Counted from the first letter of the stretch, positions 42,705 through 53,131 are shown. The stretch is 64,000 nt of DNA from Butyrivibrio sp. INlla16 (GCF_900104155.1 NZ_FMYB01000005.1:1-64000); one strand, 5' to 3'. A program made the numbers and translations. The notes: generated by a model from the sequence alone, not told the origin.

Positions 42705-45041
42705 TTAATCCGCACTGCGTTCAAAGTGGCCTGTAGTGTAGTCTTTTGCGGATAATATATTTTCATATTTGTTTTTGTCTGATTCTGCAGCGAAAAACAG
42801 GCTGTTATAAGCAAACAGCACATCTCTTACTTCTTCCGATTTTTCGGTTGTAAAATCAAGACGATAAATAACATAATATTTGGAAGCAATGCTCTTTAAT
42901 TTATGTATTTTCTTAAAGAGTGAAACAGGAACACTGTTCCAAATAATATTATAACAGTGAAAGCAATCACATGTAACAGGTAGTATTCTTCCGGTTCTGT
43001 CAATCAGCTTGTCATTTTCATAGTTGATAGCTTTTCCTCTGTCACCGGTACAACCTTTTAGCGTATTTTTAATGCAATTGGCAGTTAGCATCATGGGAAC
43101 TCTTCCGTAAATCATAGTCCCTACGCTGATTTTTTGATCAGCGTCAATGGATATCGTTTTTTCTTCACACAAACAAGACAAAAGGTCTTCCGCTTCATGA
43201 TGATTAAGCTCCAGTGGAAGATTAAATCCAGCGAACGATAAGTCCTTAAGGACTTCACAATATGAAGAAAGAGCTTCATGATTCCAGATATAGAGTCCGT
43301 AATCAGTTATTATTTCTTTCTTGAACTTGTATTCTTTAATAATACTCAGTTGTTCAAGGTTTCTGACAAGCACGCCGTCATAATCTTTGCTTTCGGCAAT
43401 ATCAAGAAGGCTTTTTATCTCCTTCCTGCAATCAATGAAGTTTTCATCTCTTGTAATGTAAGGAAGACTAATATAATTTCTGCATTTAGATGATAAATGC
43501 AATTCATCGTTTAAAAGGACAATTCTGCTATCTATATAGATTGCATTAACATTTTCAGATTCTTCCGAATATCTCACAGCTTCTTCTAATTGCGCTTTTG
43601 TTAATACAGAGATCAAAAATCCTTCATTTTTCTTCGGTGTCAAAGATCCTGATTTATCCGACTTAGATTCTTTCTTCTGATATTCATTTGAATACCCTCT
43701 GAATTTGCATATTTCATCTTCAAGCAAACATACAGCATTTCTTCGCAGCTCATTTAAAGCCTTGTTTGGTATAAAGATATTATCTGTGTCTATTTCTATT
43801 TTTTTATCAACAAGTTCGAAATGAGTATTTCCAAACTTTGAGAGCTGTTTTTCTATATCGGTTGCAGACATAGGTCTTTTTTGAGCTGTCTGCACAATTT
43901 CTCCAATGGCTGTTATAGATAAATTTTCATCTATTTCTGCGCATTTTTCCAGGCGTAAACTAAGTTCAGCTTCTTTCCCGGCCATTAGTTTACAGTTTAG
44001 AAAAACCGGTAGTTTCTTCTCTCCGTTAAGATATTTATTTCGTATATCACAAAGAACAGCATCATCAGAGCCATTGTAGGCAGGACTGTTAAGTGTAACC
44101 ATATCGGCTCCGTTATGCTTAAAGTAATATCCCTCCCCTGTCTCAGAACGAAGATACAAAGACGCAAGGATTCTTTTATCCACGGATGTCGCCTTTATCT
44201 GAATTTTACCGGGTTCAAAAGGCTTGGCAGAACTTTTTTGATCATAGTAATTATCTATAAGCTTCCTGTAAATTGAAGTAACACCAGCAGCATATTCGGG
44301 CTTTTTCATTCTTCCTTCTATCTTGAATGAATCGATGCCGGCTTCTATAAGCTCGGGAATACGATCAAACATGCACATGTCTTTAAGACTGAGTGCATAA
44401 TATTCAGTATTCTTAGAAGTCCTGTAAGGAAGTCTGCAGGGCTGTGCGCAACGTCCTCTGTTACCGCTCCTCTCTCCAACCATGCTGGAGAACAGGCATG
44501 CTCCGGAGTAACAGTAACACATTGCACCATGTATAAAAGCTTCAATTTCTATGCTATGTCCGTCAGGAAATTTGCAATTATCATGTATTTGTCTGATTTC
44601 ATCAAGAGAAAGCTCTCTCGCGGGTACTACTCTTGAAGCTCCAAGTTCCATAAGAAGCGATGCTCCGGCATTACCCGTAATTGTCATCTGCGTACTGACA
44701 TGCAATTCTACCCAGGGGAAAGTCTCCCTTATAATCCGGAATATACCAAGATCCTGAATTATTGCACCATCGAGGCCGGCATAAGCAAATTGTGCAAAAA
44801 AATCTATAAAAGCAGGAATTTCTTTTTCCTTTAGAAGAGTATTTACAGTGAGGTAAATCTTTTTTCCAATCAAGTGGGCATAGCGAATAGCCTTAATCAC
44901 TTCTTCATCTGTGAAATTGTCTGCAAAAGCTCTTGCGCCAAAGCCCCGACCACCAAGATATACAGCATCAGCACCAGCGTTAAAGGCACCAATCATGGTC
45001 TCATAATTGCCGGCGGGAGCAAGCAATTCTACTTTATCCAT
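42705..45041 (-). CDS. Peptidase U32 family protein (tRNA hydroxylation/collagenase-like type)
   Basis: This 778-residue protein has an N-terminal U32 barrel (MDKVELLAPAGNYE, GADAVYLGG, HVSTQMTI) with the cysteine cluster CYCYSGAC and CAQPC (about 186-222), which resembles Fe-S-binding U32 proteins such as TrhP. The C-terminal half (about 300-778) is the DUF3656 part usual in long clostridial members. Members assist tRNA hydroxylation or act as collagenase-like proteins; the reaction here is not certain. The ATG at 45041 has AAGGAAAGG upstream. Confidence 0.82.
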   Translation of the reverse strand: MDKVELLAPAGNYETMIGAFNAGADAVYLGGRGFGARAFADNFTDEEVIKAIRYAHLIGKKIYLTVNTLLKEKEIPAFIDFFAQFAYAGLDGAIIQDLGIFRIIRETFPWVELHVSTQMTITGNAGASLLMELGASRVVPARELSLDEIRQIHDNCKFPDGHSIEIEAFIHGAMCYCYSGACLFSSMVGERSGNRGRCAQPCRLPYRTSKNTEYYALSLKDMCMFDRIPELIEAGIDSFKIEGRMKKPEYAAGVTSIYRKLIDNYYDQKSSAKPFEPGKIQIKATSVDKRILASLYLRSETGEGYYFKHNGADMVTLNSPAYNGSDDAVLCDIRNKYLNGEKKLPVFLNCKLMAGKEAELSLRLEKCAEIDENLSITAIGEIVQTAQKRPMSATDIEKQLSKFGNTHFELVDKKIEIDTDNIFIPNKALNELRRNAVCLLEDEICKFRGYSNEYQKKESKSDKSGSLTPKKNEGFLISVLTKAQLEEAVRYSEESENVNAIYIDSRIVLLNDELHLSSKCRNYISLPYITRDENFIDCRKEIKSLLDIAESKDYDGVLVRNLEQLSIIKEYKFKKEIITDYGLYIWNHEALSSYCEVLKDLSFAGFNLPLELNHHEAEDLLSCLCEEKTISIDADQKISVGTMIYGRVPMMLTANCIKNTLKGCTGDRGKAINYENDKLIDRTGRILPVTCDCFHCYNIIWNSVPVSLFKKIHKLKSIASKYYVIYRLDFTTEKSEEVRDVLFAYNSLFFAAESDKNKYENILSAKDYTTGHFERSAD

Positions 45042-45067
45042 AGATAAACCTTTCCTTAAGATGAAAA

Positions 45068-45087
45068 AGGCTGCCAATCGGCAGCCT
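45068..45087 (-). terminator. Terminator after zapA
   Basis: An 8-bp stem (45068-45075 with 45080-45087) has an AATC loop and is followed by TTTTTCAT on the minus strand. It lies five bases after the zapA stop. Confidence 0.75.
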
Positions 45088-45091
45088 CATA

Positions 45092-45499
45092 TTACTTTTT
45101 CAGAGTTTTAAGCTCTGTCTCCATCTGGATTATCTTTCTTGAATCCTCTGAAATGTCAGACTGAAGATTCTTAACATTTTTCTCTGTGTTTTCAAGCTTT
45201 ATTTGAGTAGCAATCAGCTCATGTTTTATATCGTAAAGTTCTTTTTCCTTATCACTGAGTTGACCTTCAAGCATTTCTACCTGTTTCTTTGCTTTGAAAT
45301 AGTCATCTGCGATATTGAGCTGAAGCAGAACATTCTGTGTATCCACGGGCTGTCTCTTAAAGCCGTCCATCTTGTTGTAATCAGCTATCTTATTGTTGAT
45401 ATAAGAAGCAACCTTCTGCAGATATTCTTCACTCTCGTATCCACTAAGTGTAAAGACCTTACCGCCTATAATTACCTCTGTATCTGTCTTAGAAGCCAT
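45092..45499 (-). CDS. zapA: Cell division protein ZapA
   Basis: This 135-residue protein has the ZapA N-terminal globular domain (TEVIIGGKVFTLSGYESEEYLQKVASYINNK) and a long C-terminal coiled coil (about 70-135). ZapA stabilises FtsZ filaments at the division site. The ATG at 45499 is chosen for GGGGAGGAAAAC upstream; the ATG at 45514 has no such site. Confidence 0.9.
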   Translation of the reverse strand: MASKTDTEVIIGGKVFTLSGYESEEYLQKVASYINNKIADYNKMDGFKRQPVDTQNVLLQLNIADDYFKAKKQVEMLEGQLSDKEKELYDIKHELIATQIKLENTEKNVKNLQSDISEDSRKIIQMETELKTLKK

Positions 45500-45605
45500 A
45501 GTTTTCCTCCCCACCTTAAAACTAAATATGTATTAAATTATATAACTTAGAAGTAAGGATTAGCAATAGTATTGGATGTTATTTAATAATAAATATACCA
45601 CAACA

Positions 45606-46643
45606 TCATGTATTTGTCATCCCTGTGAGCCCAAGATGTGCATATGCAAGGTCTGTAACAACTCTTCCTCTCGGGGTTCTGTTTATAAGACCGTTTTTCA
45701 AAAGATAAGGCTCATATACATCCTCAATAGTACCGGGGTCCTCTCCTATTGAAGCCGCCAGTGTATCAAGACCGGCAGGACCTCCGCCAAATTTTTCTAT
45801 AAGTGTAAGAAGAAGTGTCCTATCGTTATGGTCAAGCCCCAGTTTATCTACATCCATCAGATCCAGAGCTGTCTTGGCAACTTCTTCTGTGATCACACCA
45901 TCATATCGAACCTGGGCATAGTCACGCACCCTCTTAAGAATTCTATTGGCGATTCTTGGTGTACCGCGACTTCTTCTTGCCATTTCACGTGCACCGTCTT
46001 CCATGGTTTCAACTCCAAGTACCTTTGCTGATTGCATAATTATTTGCATGAGTTCAGGTGTCTCATAGAACTCCATTTTATAGAGCATTCCAAATCTGTC
46101 GCGAAGCGGAGCTGTAAGCATACCTGCTCTTGTAGTGGCTCCTATAAGAGTAAAATGAGGAAGATCTAGTCTTATAGATCTTGCAGTCGGTCCTTTTCCG
46201 ATCATAATATCTATTTTGAAATCTTCCATTGCAGGATAAAGAACCTCTTCCACCTGCCTGTTTAGTCGGTGAATCTCATCAATAAAAAGTACATCACCCT
46301 CTTTAAGATTATTTAGGATTGCTGCTATTTCTCCGGGCTTTTCGATTGCAGGTCCGCTTGTTACTTTGCAATGTACACCCATTTCATTTGCAATAATCTC
46401 AGCAAGCGTAGTTTTACCAAGTCCGGGAGGTCCATAGAGAAGGATGTGATCAAGACTTTGATTTCTCTTTTTTGCGGCTTCTATAGAAACCACAAGATTT
46501 TCCTTGATTTTCGACTGACCAATGTAATCAGCCAGTCTCTTCGGGCGAAGAGATCCCTCTATTTTTTTGTCTTCATCAATTACCTCTGCATTAACGGCAC
46601 CGTTGCCCCGCTCTGCAGAGGTTCTTATTGTTCTTTTTTCCAT
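45606..46643 (-). CDS. ruvB: Holliday junction DNA helicase RuvB
   Basis: This 345-residue AAA+ motor has Walker [15 protein letters not shown], the sensor [11 protein letters not shown] and the C-terminal [10 protein letters not shown] winged-helix part. It drives branch migration with RuvA, encoded 16 bases upstream in the same direction. No ruvC is seen, so RecU (20.2 kb) is the probable resolvase. Confidence 0.97.
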   Translation of the reverse strand: MEKRTIRTSAERGNGAVNAEVIDEDKKIEGSLRPKRLADYIGQSKIKENLVVSIEAAKKRNQSLDHILLYGPPGLGKTTLAEIIANEMGVHCKVTSGPAIEKPGEIAAILNNLKEGDVLFIDEIHRLNRQVEEVLYPAMEDFKIDIMIGKGPTARSIRLDLPHFTLIGATTRAGMLTAPLRDRFGMLYKMEFYETPELMQIIMQSAKVLGVETMEDGAREMARRSRGTPRIANRILKRVRDYAQVRYDGVITEEVAKTALDLMDVDKLGLDHNDRTLLLTLIEKFGGGPAGLDTLAASIGEDPGTIEDVYEPYLLKNGLINRTPRGRVVTDLAYAHLGLTGMTNT

Positions 46644-46659
46644 ACCTTTTTATATCCTC

Positions 46660-47277
46660 TTAAATTAGCTCTTTTAATGCAAGCTTAAGAATACCCTCAG
46701 TATCTTCTGCAGCTGCACCGCCATCTCCAATGACTTTCCTTACAGCACGAGAAGCTTCAGATAGACCATAGCCAAGACTTACAAGTGCTTCAACTGCCTC
46801 ATTTGAAGGTTCATCAGCTCCGGGAACCGATATATTCCCACCGTTTCCACCGGCTTTTCCGGACAAAATATCATCATCGGAAATTTTATCCTTTAGTTCG
46901 AGGACAAGTCGTTCCGCTGTTTTTTTACCAACTCCGGGAGCCTTGCTTATTGCTTTGGAATCACCTGAAACAATTGCAAATCTCAGGTCATCCGGTGTCA
47001 TGACTGATAAAATTGCCTGCCCTCCTTTGGGGCCAATGCCGCTCACACTAATAAGAAGCTTGAAAAATTCAAGCTCATCTCTTGTAAGAAATCCGTACAA
47101 ATTCATGGCATCCTCACGAACACTCATATATGTATAAAGTTTTATCGGTTCTCCCTTAGAAGGAAGTCTGTCTGCAGTATAAGCAGAGATATTGACATTA
47201 TAGCCAATACCTCCGACATCTATAATTGCCTGCAGATCTCTTTTTTCATCCAGTATTCCGTTAACAAAAGCAATCAT
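46660..47277 (-). CDS. ruvA: Holliday junction DNA-binding protein RuvA
   Basis: This 205-residue protein has the OB-fold start (MIAFVNGILDEK, DVGGIGYNV), helix-hairpin-helix motifs (LISVSGIGPKGGQAILS, APGVGKKTAERLVLELKDK) and a C-terminal domain III that contacts RuvB. It holds Holliday junctions flat for RuvB. GGAG precedes the ATG. Confidence 0.97.
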   Translation of the reverse strand: MIAFVNGILDEKRDLQAIIDVGGIGYNVNISAYTADRLPSKGEPIKLYTYMSVREDAMNLYGFLTRDELEFFKLLISVSGIGPKGGQAILSVMTPDDLRFAIVSGDSKAISKAPGVGKKTAERLVLELKDKISDDDILSGKAGGNGGNISVPGADEPSNEAVEALVSLGYGLSEASRAVRKVIGDGGAAAEDTEGILKLALKELI

Positions 47278-47316
47278 TATTAAAGAGCTCCAATTAAATT
47301 ATTTTTTTGGAAATAT

Positions 47317-48705
47317 TTACTTATTTGAAAAATCCCCGGATCTTCTCTTACCATCATTTTCACTGTTGGAAGAGATGATCTCTGTCTCATAGGAGACATT
47401 TATTTTTGAAGAAAAATCAAGTGTTTGCCAGGAACTAATCAGTCTTCCAATAACATTATCGATATATTGTTCGTCAATATCCGGCAAAAACAGGAAAAAC
47501 TCATTTACACCGTTTTGCATCATGACATCACTCTTTCTGAGTGAATTCGATAAAAACGTACCGAATTTCTTCATGCATTCGGTAAATTCAACTTTAGTCA
47601 TATCAGATGAAACGGGCGTCGCATTAAAGAGCACTTTATATGCGGTACCGTTATAGCTTCTGATATATCGCAACATATATCTGTAAATGTGGCTGAACGC
47701 ATCCTGCCCTATCCACATTGCGCTGTTATAGGTTTCGTTTTCCTTTAACAAATTACTGATTCTGTCTATCTCGTCCTTGGAAGCAACATCATATTCAATA
47801 ACCTGTTTCATGGAATCCGAGAAAATATTGTAGCCATGCTTACCATGCTGCTTAACCTGATAAAGCGCGGTATCCGCCTTTCTGAAAAGCAGGTCGTAGT
47901 CTCTACCGTCGTTCGGAATAAAGGATACACCTATGGATACGCCAATATTAAACGGCAGCGTATCTCCTACCATCTCATGCATTTTGACAGCAAACTGCTG
48001 ATTGATTCTTTCATTCAGAGAGCTGATACCATTTTCTCCCTTAAAGTTTTTTAGGAAAATGACAAATTCATCGCCGCCTATTCTGCCGATGATATCCTGC
48101 TCACGAGTATTGGTTTTAATAATATCTGAAAATGCTTTAAGGACAAGGTCTCCCTTGTCGTGCCCGTAAAGATCGTTAACCTTCTTGAAATTATCGATAT
48201 CAAGAATCATTAAAGCTCCGTCTGTTTCCTTACATACGGATATCATTTTTTCATTAACAGCCGATTTATTTAAAAAACCGGTAAGACCGTCTATCGTCGC
48301 ATCGTTAATAAGTTCCTTAATTCTTGAAGTGTTTTCAAGAACATTGGAAATTCTTTTAAGAAGTACATCTTCATTAAGAGGCTTATGGATATAATCGACC
48401 GCACCAAGCTGGAGGGCTCTGTTCTCTGAGTTTTTATCTTCGTCGGCAGTTAAAAAGATTACAGGGGTTTCCTCTTCACCTCTGACCTTTTCCTGTTTGC
48501 GAAGTCTCTCATAGGTCTCAAAGCCATCCATTTCAGGCATAAGAATGTCCAGTAGAATCAGATCAGGTTTATTGTTCTTTAAATGAGCAAGAAGCTTTTT
48601 TCCTGATTTGATCGCAGTGACACGTATATTATTCTGGCTAAGAATATTACCTGCTGCAAGCAGATTGGTCATGTCATCATCGACCACAAAAACCCAACCA
48701 GCCAT
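47317..48705 (-). CDS. Response regulator with GGDEF and a degenerate second GGDEF-like domain
   Basis: This 462-residue protein begins with a receiver domain (Asp53 in LLDILMPEMDG, Lys in HKPLNED). A diguanylate cyclase domain follows with intact GGDEF (210-214) and the REQD inhibitory I-site exactly five residues before it. Residues about 330-450 repeat the GGDEF fold pattern but read GVNEF (399-403) in place of GGDEF, so this part is probably not catalytic. It makes cyclic di-GMP, likely under control of the hybrid kinase 26 bases upstream. The ATG at 48705 has GGAGGAG. Confidence 0.85.
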   Translation of the reverse strand: MAGWVFVVDDDMTNLLAAGNILSQNNIRVTAIKSGKKLLAHLKNNKPDLILLDILMPEMDGFETYERLRKQEKVRGEEETPVIFLTADEDKNSENRALQLGAVDYIHKPLNEDVLLKRISNVLENTSRIKELINDATIDGLTGFLNKSAVNEKMISVCKETDGALMILDIDNFKKVNDLYGHDKGDLVLKAFSDIIKTNTREQDIIGRIGGDEFVIFLKNFKGENGISSLNERINQQFAVKMHEMVGDTLPFNIGVSIGVSFIPNDGRDYDLLFRKADTALYQVKQHGKHGYNIFSDSMKQVIEYDVASKDEIDRISNLLKENETYNSAMWIGQDAFSHIYRYMLRYIRSYNGTAYKVLFNATPVSSDMTKVEFTECMKKFGTFLSNSLRKSDVMMQNGVNEFFLFLPDIDEQYIDNVIGRLISSWQTLDFSSKINVSYETEIISSNSENDGKRRSGDFSNK

Positions 48706-48731
48706 TTTCAACTCCTCCGAAAAAAGTACCA

Positions 48732-51700
48732 TTAAATAATTGAACTAATTTCATCTTCAATTTTATCATACCATTCAAAGATTTTTTCTGTTTTTTCATC
48801 AATTATCGATAAATTATTATCTTTTCCTGCAAATTCCAGTTCTTTGGCGAGTTCGCTGAATTCCTCAGCTCCAAGAAGTTTAGTTGAACTCTTAAGCACA
48901 TGCAGCTCAATTATATAATTCTTAATATCTTTTTTCTCATAGAGTTCTTTTATTCTCTTCTTTTTTACATCTGCAGTTCGTATAAACATCTGAAGAATGG
49001 TGATATAGGCATCCTCAGAACCACATAATGAAATAGCCTCATCTATATTCAGATATGAAAGCTTTCTAAGCTTTTTCATATTATCGGAAGCATTATCCTG
49101 ATGGGCTTTTGATTCAAATATAGATTGTCCGGGCATAAACTCAATAATGTCATCGTCTTGAATATCATCATTTGATGATAGGATTTTTTCGGGCTCCGAC
49201 TCCTTTTCGGTAATGACTTCTTCGTATGACATTTTGAAATCTGGAAGATATTTACCAAGCATTTTTTCAAGAGCTGCCGGGTCGACGGGTTTTGACAGAT
49301 AATCATGAAAACCTGCTGCAATATATTCTTCTCTTGCTCCGACAACAGCATTTGCAGTAAGTGCAATAACTGTGGTATCTTTCCGTAATAAATTCTCTTT
49401 CTTTAATTCTTGTAAAGTCTCAATACCATCCATTTCTGGCATCATATGATCGAGAAGGATGATATCATAATGCTTTTTTCTGACCTCACTTATACACTGG
49501 GCTCCTGATGTTGCAAAGTCGGGAGAAATCTTATTTCTTTTAAGGAGACCTTTTATAACCGCAAGGTTCATTTCGTTATCATCAACAACAAGGATATCAG
49601 CATGGTCAGCAACAAGATATTTCTCGGTAGTATCCTGCTCATCGGTAACAGCAGTGGAAATATCGAAATCTCCGAGATAACCCCAATCGGTTACCTTCTG
49701 ATTGAGGTCAAATGAAAATTCCGAACCTTCGCCGTATACGCTCTTAACCTCAAGATGACTGCCCATCATTTTAAGAAGACTTGTAACAATAGCAATACCA
49801 AGCCCCGTGCCCTCAATATTTCGGTTTCTCTTTTCATCAAGTCTCTGGAAAAGAGCATTCAGTTTATCAAGATCAACATCCTTAATACCTATACCGGTAT
49901 CAGTAACCTTTACTTTCAGAATAGTGTGCTCTTTATCGTAATTTTCCGCAGAAACAGACAGGGTAACAGAACCCTTCTCCGTATATTTTACGGCATTGGT
50001 AAGAATGTTCAGGATAATCTGCTTTATTCTGACGTCATCACCATACATCCCTCTCGGTATATCCGGATCAATCTCAAGCTTAAGTTCAATATCTTTATTT
50101 TTAAATCTGGGACTTATCATGTTTATGACATCATTTAAAAGTGTCCTTGTTTCATAATTAACACAGATAATCTCGAGTTTTCCTTCCTCGATCTTTGAAA
50201 AATCAAGAATACTGTTAATTAAACTAAGAAGTGTCTTAGAGGCGCTTCTTATCTTGCTTGCATAACCCTTTATCTCTGATCCCGGATTTTCTCGGAGGAT
50301 CATCTCGTTCATTCCAATAATGGCATTGATAGGAGTTCGAATTTCATGTGACATCATTGCAAGGAAGTCACTCTTTGCTTTTCCTGCTGCAATCGCACTG
50401 TCAGCGGCCTCCTGCAACTGGCTGTTCATCTCCTCCTGCCACGTAAGCAGTCCTCCAAGCAGCCTGTACACAGCTATCACACATATAAGTGATGACAAGA
50501 ATGCAATTGTACCGTATAGTATGGTCCTTCCGTAAATGCTAAGGAAATAGAACACAATATAAACCTTAAAGCCGGAATACTCATTCTCAACTGCAAGTAA
50601 AACTTTAAGATCATTATCATAATCCTTAAATATCATTATACTTTCGCCGTTTGTCTGGGCTTTTGCATAAGGCAGCTTTGCAATATTAGTAGTTTTTCCT
50701 TCCCGCATTTGATAAGATCCGTTTGGATGATTGATAATCATGCCTCTTGTATCGGTAAGGAATGCATAGTTTTTGTCATCATAGGATTTTCCAAGGATAT
50801 CTATAAGCTTATCCATGTAAAAATCTATACCAAATACCCCTAGGAATTTTCCTGTATTGTTGTCATAGACAGCCTTCGAAATTGTTACACAGTAATATCC
50901 TGTCTTCGCATCCATATAAGGACTTGAAATACATGTCTCCTGATCAGAATTGATACTATCCATGTACCACTGTCTGTCTTCAACCTTAAAATTGCTGTCG
51001 GGCTTCCAACCGTTATTCATATAGACCGTAGGATTGAACTCTTTATTTGCAATATAAGTTGCTGATATCTGTTCATATTGCGCGGTTATTCTTTCAAGAT
51101 AATCTACTGTATTATCGTAATTATCAAGAATATCGGGTTTTGTTGATATATCTGCACAGAACATATCAAGAATGCTCTCTTGTGTAACAACCCATTCCGA
51201 AACCTGATTATTATATTCGCCGACCATTTCGCGCATACGTGCCTTACACCATCTTGAGGTCATCCAGCTGATTGAAAGGGCACTGATTAGCATTGTAAGG
51301 GCCATCAGAGATATGATGAGATTCCTGAACCTGCTGCTGACTTTTGTATATTTTTTTACACTTTGAGTATTGCGTTTCTGTTTTTCCTCTTTTACAAAAT
51401 TTGAATAACTGATTATCTGCTGAATGCTTTCGGAAAGCTGTTTTGTTGCATCTTGAATAGCCTCAAATCTCGCTTCATAATTTTTATCTTCATCAAAAGC
51501 TTTTGAGGTTGAATTGTTAATTATTGTATTTAAGGGTGATTTTAAGTCTCCTGAAACAGCCCTCAGGAATTTATCCTTTGATTCTAGCGCTTCCTGAGCT
51601 TTTTGCTCATTTTTCTTGCTTACAAAGTAAAGGACAAAAATAATTACAAAAAGAATAGCATTGAGAATAATCGCGGCTAAAAGCCACAAATAAGAGTCAT

Positions 51701-52508
51701 GATATAATTCCCAGTCATTGATACAAACTATAAGATACCACCCAAAATCAGTACCGGTGGCAAAAAGATTATCATTAAAAAGTCCGTTTTTGATCCTCGA
51801 CGAAACTGTATTATCCGACGTTTTTGCATGATCAAAAACCCCGGCAAGTTCAGGATATGTATCCTGAAGTTTAAAGCCCACATCTTCCTTATTGCTGCAA
51901 CCTGCAATAACACCATCTCCGGAAACCATTACCGCAGTATTATTGTTTGCAATGGCAATCTGCTCGATTTCTTTCTGAATTTTATTTAAAGAACAATCTA
52001 TGGCAATTACTGTTCCGTCTACAAGCAGCTCTTTTGAAACCGTATAGCAAATCTGACCTGTTACCGCATCAACATACGGGTCGCTTACATAAACCTGTTT
52101 GTTATTGTTAACGGCTCCCAGATACCAAATTCTGTCCTTGACATTATAACCATCTGTTTCATCAAGATCCGGAATAATTTCATAGTCTTTTCCCGCAATG
52201 TAAACGTTAAAACCAACGCCATCGGAGTCTTTGAAAATTGCATCTTTTTTTGCATAAATGTATCTTTCCAAAGCATCTTTATCATCTAATATTGGCAAAA
52301 CTTCAATGGCTATTTCGGATGCATGATTTTTTGCGGTAATTATACCTTTATCAAGCTCTGCAATAATACTCTCCAGCTGATAAGCACCGGCATTTCTCGT
52401 TTCTTCAGCTGTCATATTAAATACAAGAAAAGTGTTTATCAGAGTAACGAATATCAGAGCTATTAATACAATTATAATTATTCCGGCTGTACTTTTACTT
52501 TTCCTCAC
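48732..52508 (-). CDS. Dual-sensor hybrid histidine kinase (Cache-TM-degenerate HisKA-TM-Cache-TM-HisKA-HATPase-REC-Hpt)
   Basis: The protein has 1258 residues from a GTG start with GAGGG upstream. Two sensory parts alternate with membrane helices: Cache-like domain 1 (about 35-270), a helix (277-297), a HisKA-like segment (309-380) whose acceptor position reads SGDLKSPL with Gly320 instead of His, another helix (395-418), Cache-like domain 2 (420-648) and a helix (658-682). The working output follows: HisKA (SHEIRTP, His721), HATPase (DTGIGI, GTGLGIAI), receiver (Asp1020) and a C-terminal Hpt (ELHVLKSSTKLLG, His1203). The ligands are unknown. Confidence 0.82.
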   Translation of the reverse strand: MRKSKSTAGIIIIVLIALIFVTLINTFLVFNMTAEETRNAGAYQLESIIAELDKGIITAKNHASEIAIEVLPILDDKDALERYIYAKKDAIFKDSDGVGFNVYIAGKDYEIIPDLDETDGYNVKDRIWYLGAVNNNKQVYVSDPYVDAVTGQICYTVSKELLVDGTVIAIDCSLNKIQKEIEQIAIANNNTAVMVSGDGVIAGCSNKEDVGFKLQDTYPELAGVFDHAKTSDNTVSSRIKNGLFNDNLFATGTDFGWYLIVCINDWELYHDSYLWLLAAIILNAILFVIIFVLYFVSKKNEQKAQEALESKDKFLRAVSGDLKSPLNTIINNSTSKAFDEDKNYEARFEAIQDATKQLSESIQQIISYSNFVKEEKQKRNTQSVKKYTKVSSRFRNLIISLMALTMLISALSISWMTSRWCKARMREMVGEYNNQVSEWVVTQESILDMFCADISTKPDILDNYDNTVDYLERITAQYEQISATYIANKEFNPTVYMNNGWKPDSNFKVEDRQWYMDSINSDQETCISSPYMDAKTGYYCVTISKAVYDNNTGKFLGVFGIDFYMDKLIDILGKSYDDKNYAFLTDTRGMIINHPNGSYQMREGKTTNIAKLPYAKAQTNGESIMIFKDYDNDLKVLLAVENEYSGFKVYIVFYFLSIYGRTILYGTIAFLSSLICVIAVYRLLGGLLTWQEEMNSQLQEAADSAIAAGKAKSDFLAMMSHEIRTPINAIIGMNEMILRENPGSEIKGYASKIRSASKTLLSLINSILDFSKIEEGKLEIICVNYETRTLLNDVINMISPRFKNKDIELKLEIDPDIPRGMYGDDVRIKQIILNILTNAVKYTEKGSVTLSVSAENYDKEHTILKVKVTDTGIGIKDVDLDKLNALFQRLDEKRNRNIEGTGLGIAIVTSLLKMMGSHLEVKSVYGEGSEFSFDLNQKVTDWGYLGDFDISTAVTDEQDTTEKYLVADHADILVVDDNEMNLAVIKGLLKRNKISPDFATSGAQCISEVRKKHYDIILLDHMMPEMDGIETLQELKKENLLRKDTTVIALTANAVVGAREEYIAAGFHDYLSKPVDPAALEKMLGKYLPDFKMSYEEVITEKESEPEKILSSNDDIQDDDIIEFMPGQSIFESKAHQDNASDNMKKLRKLSYLNIDEAISLCGSEDAYITILQMFIRTADVKKKRIKELYEKKDIKNYIIELHVLKSSTKLLGAEEFSELAKELEFAGKDNNLSIIDEKTEKIFEWYDKIEDEISSII

Positions 52509-52616
52509 CGAAAAACCCTCATAAGTTAACAGAAAAATCAATAGATTACATCATAATTCCACAAATAAATTATAAGTGTTTTTAGGTAAGCACATTATAA
52601 AGTTTTCTTAAAACGT

Positions 52617-53105
52617 TCATAAAATCTTGCTGTATTTAAGCATATAATCGGCTATTAAACCATTTAAAAAGCCGCACAGCGCACCTGAGATCAAAAGAAG
52701 CGGCAAATAGTAGATTATTCCGGAGGTTTTGACCACAAATGCAGCAATAAGAAGCTGACCGATGTTATGCGCAACACCGCCGCAAATACTTACTCCTCTC
52801 ACATCGAAAATATCTGTCTTCTTAACAACACACATGACAATAAAGCTAATCACAGCTCCTGCAATAGAAAAAAGTATGCCAAACATACTTCCGAACAAGA
52901 AACCAGTAAGCACAATCCTTAACAGGTTTACAACTGCCCCTTCCTTATTCCCATAACTGTAGATCAAATATACGATTGCCATATTCGGAAGTCCAAGCTT
53001 CATCCCAGGAACACCTCCGAAAAACGGAATTAAACTCTCTATATATGATAAAATCATCGCGTAGGCCAAAAGAAGCCCAAGCAGTGCAAGCTTTTTTGTT
53101 TTCAT
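52617..53105 (-). CDS. Gx transporter family membrane protein (heptaprenyl diphosphate synthase component I-like)
   Basis: This 162-residue, highly hydrophobic protein has about five helices. It has PGMKLGLPNMAIVYLIYSYG and VRGVSICGGVAHNIGQLL, typical of the Gx-transporter family (ECF S-like). It is usually encoded beside a NusG domain II protein, as here with a 26-base gap. The substrate is not known. Confidence 0.82.
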   Translation of the reverse strand: MKTKKLALLGLLLAYAMILSYIESLIPFFGGVPGMKLGLPNMAIVYLIYSYGNKEGAVVNLLRIVLTGFLFGSMFGILFSIAGAVISFIVMCVVKKTDIFDVRGVSICGGVAHNIGQLLIAAFVVKTSGIIYYLPLLLISGALCGFLNGLIADYMLKYSKIL

Positions 53106-53131
53106 AACAATCCTTCAAGCATTTAATCAGA

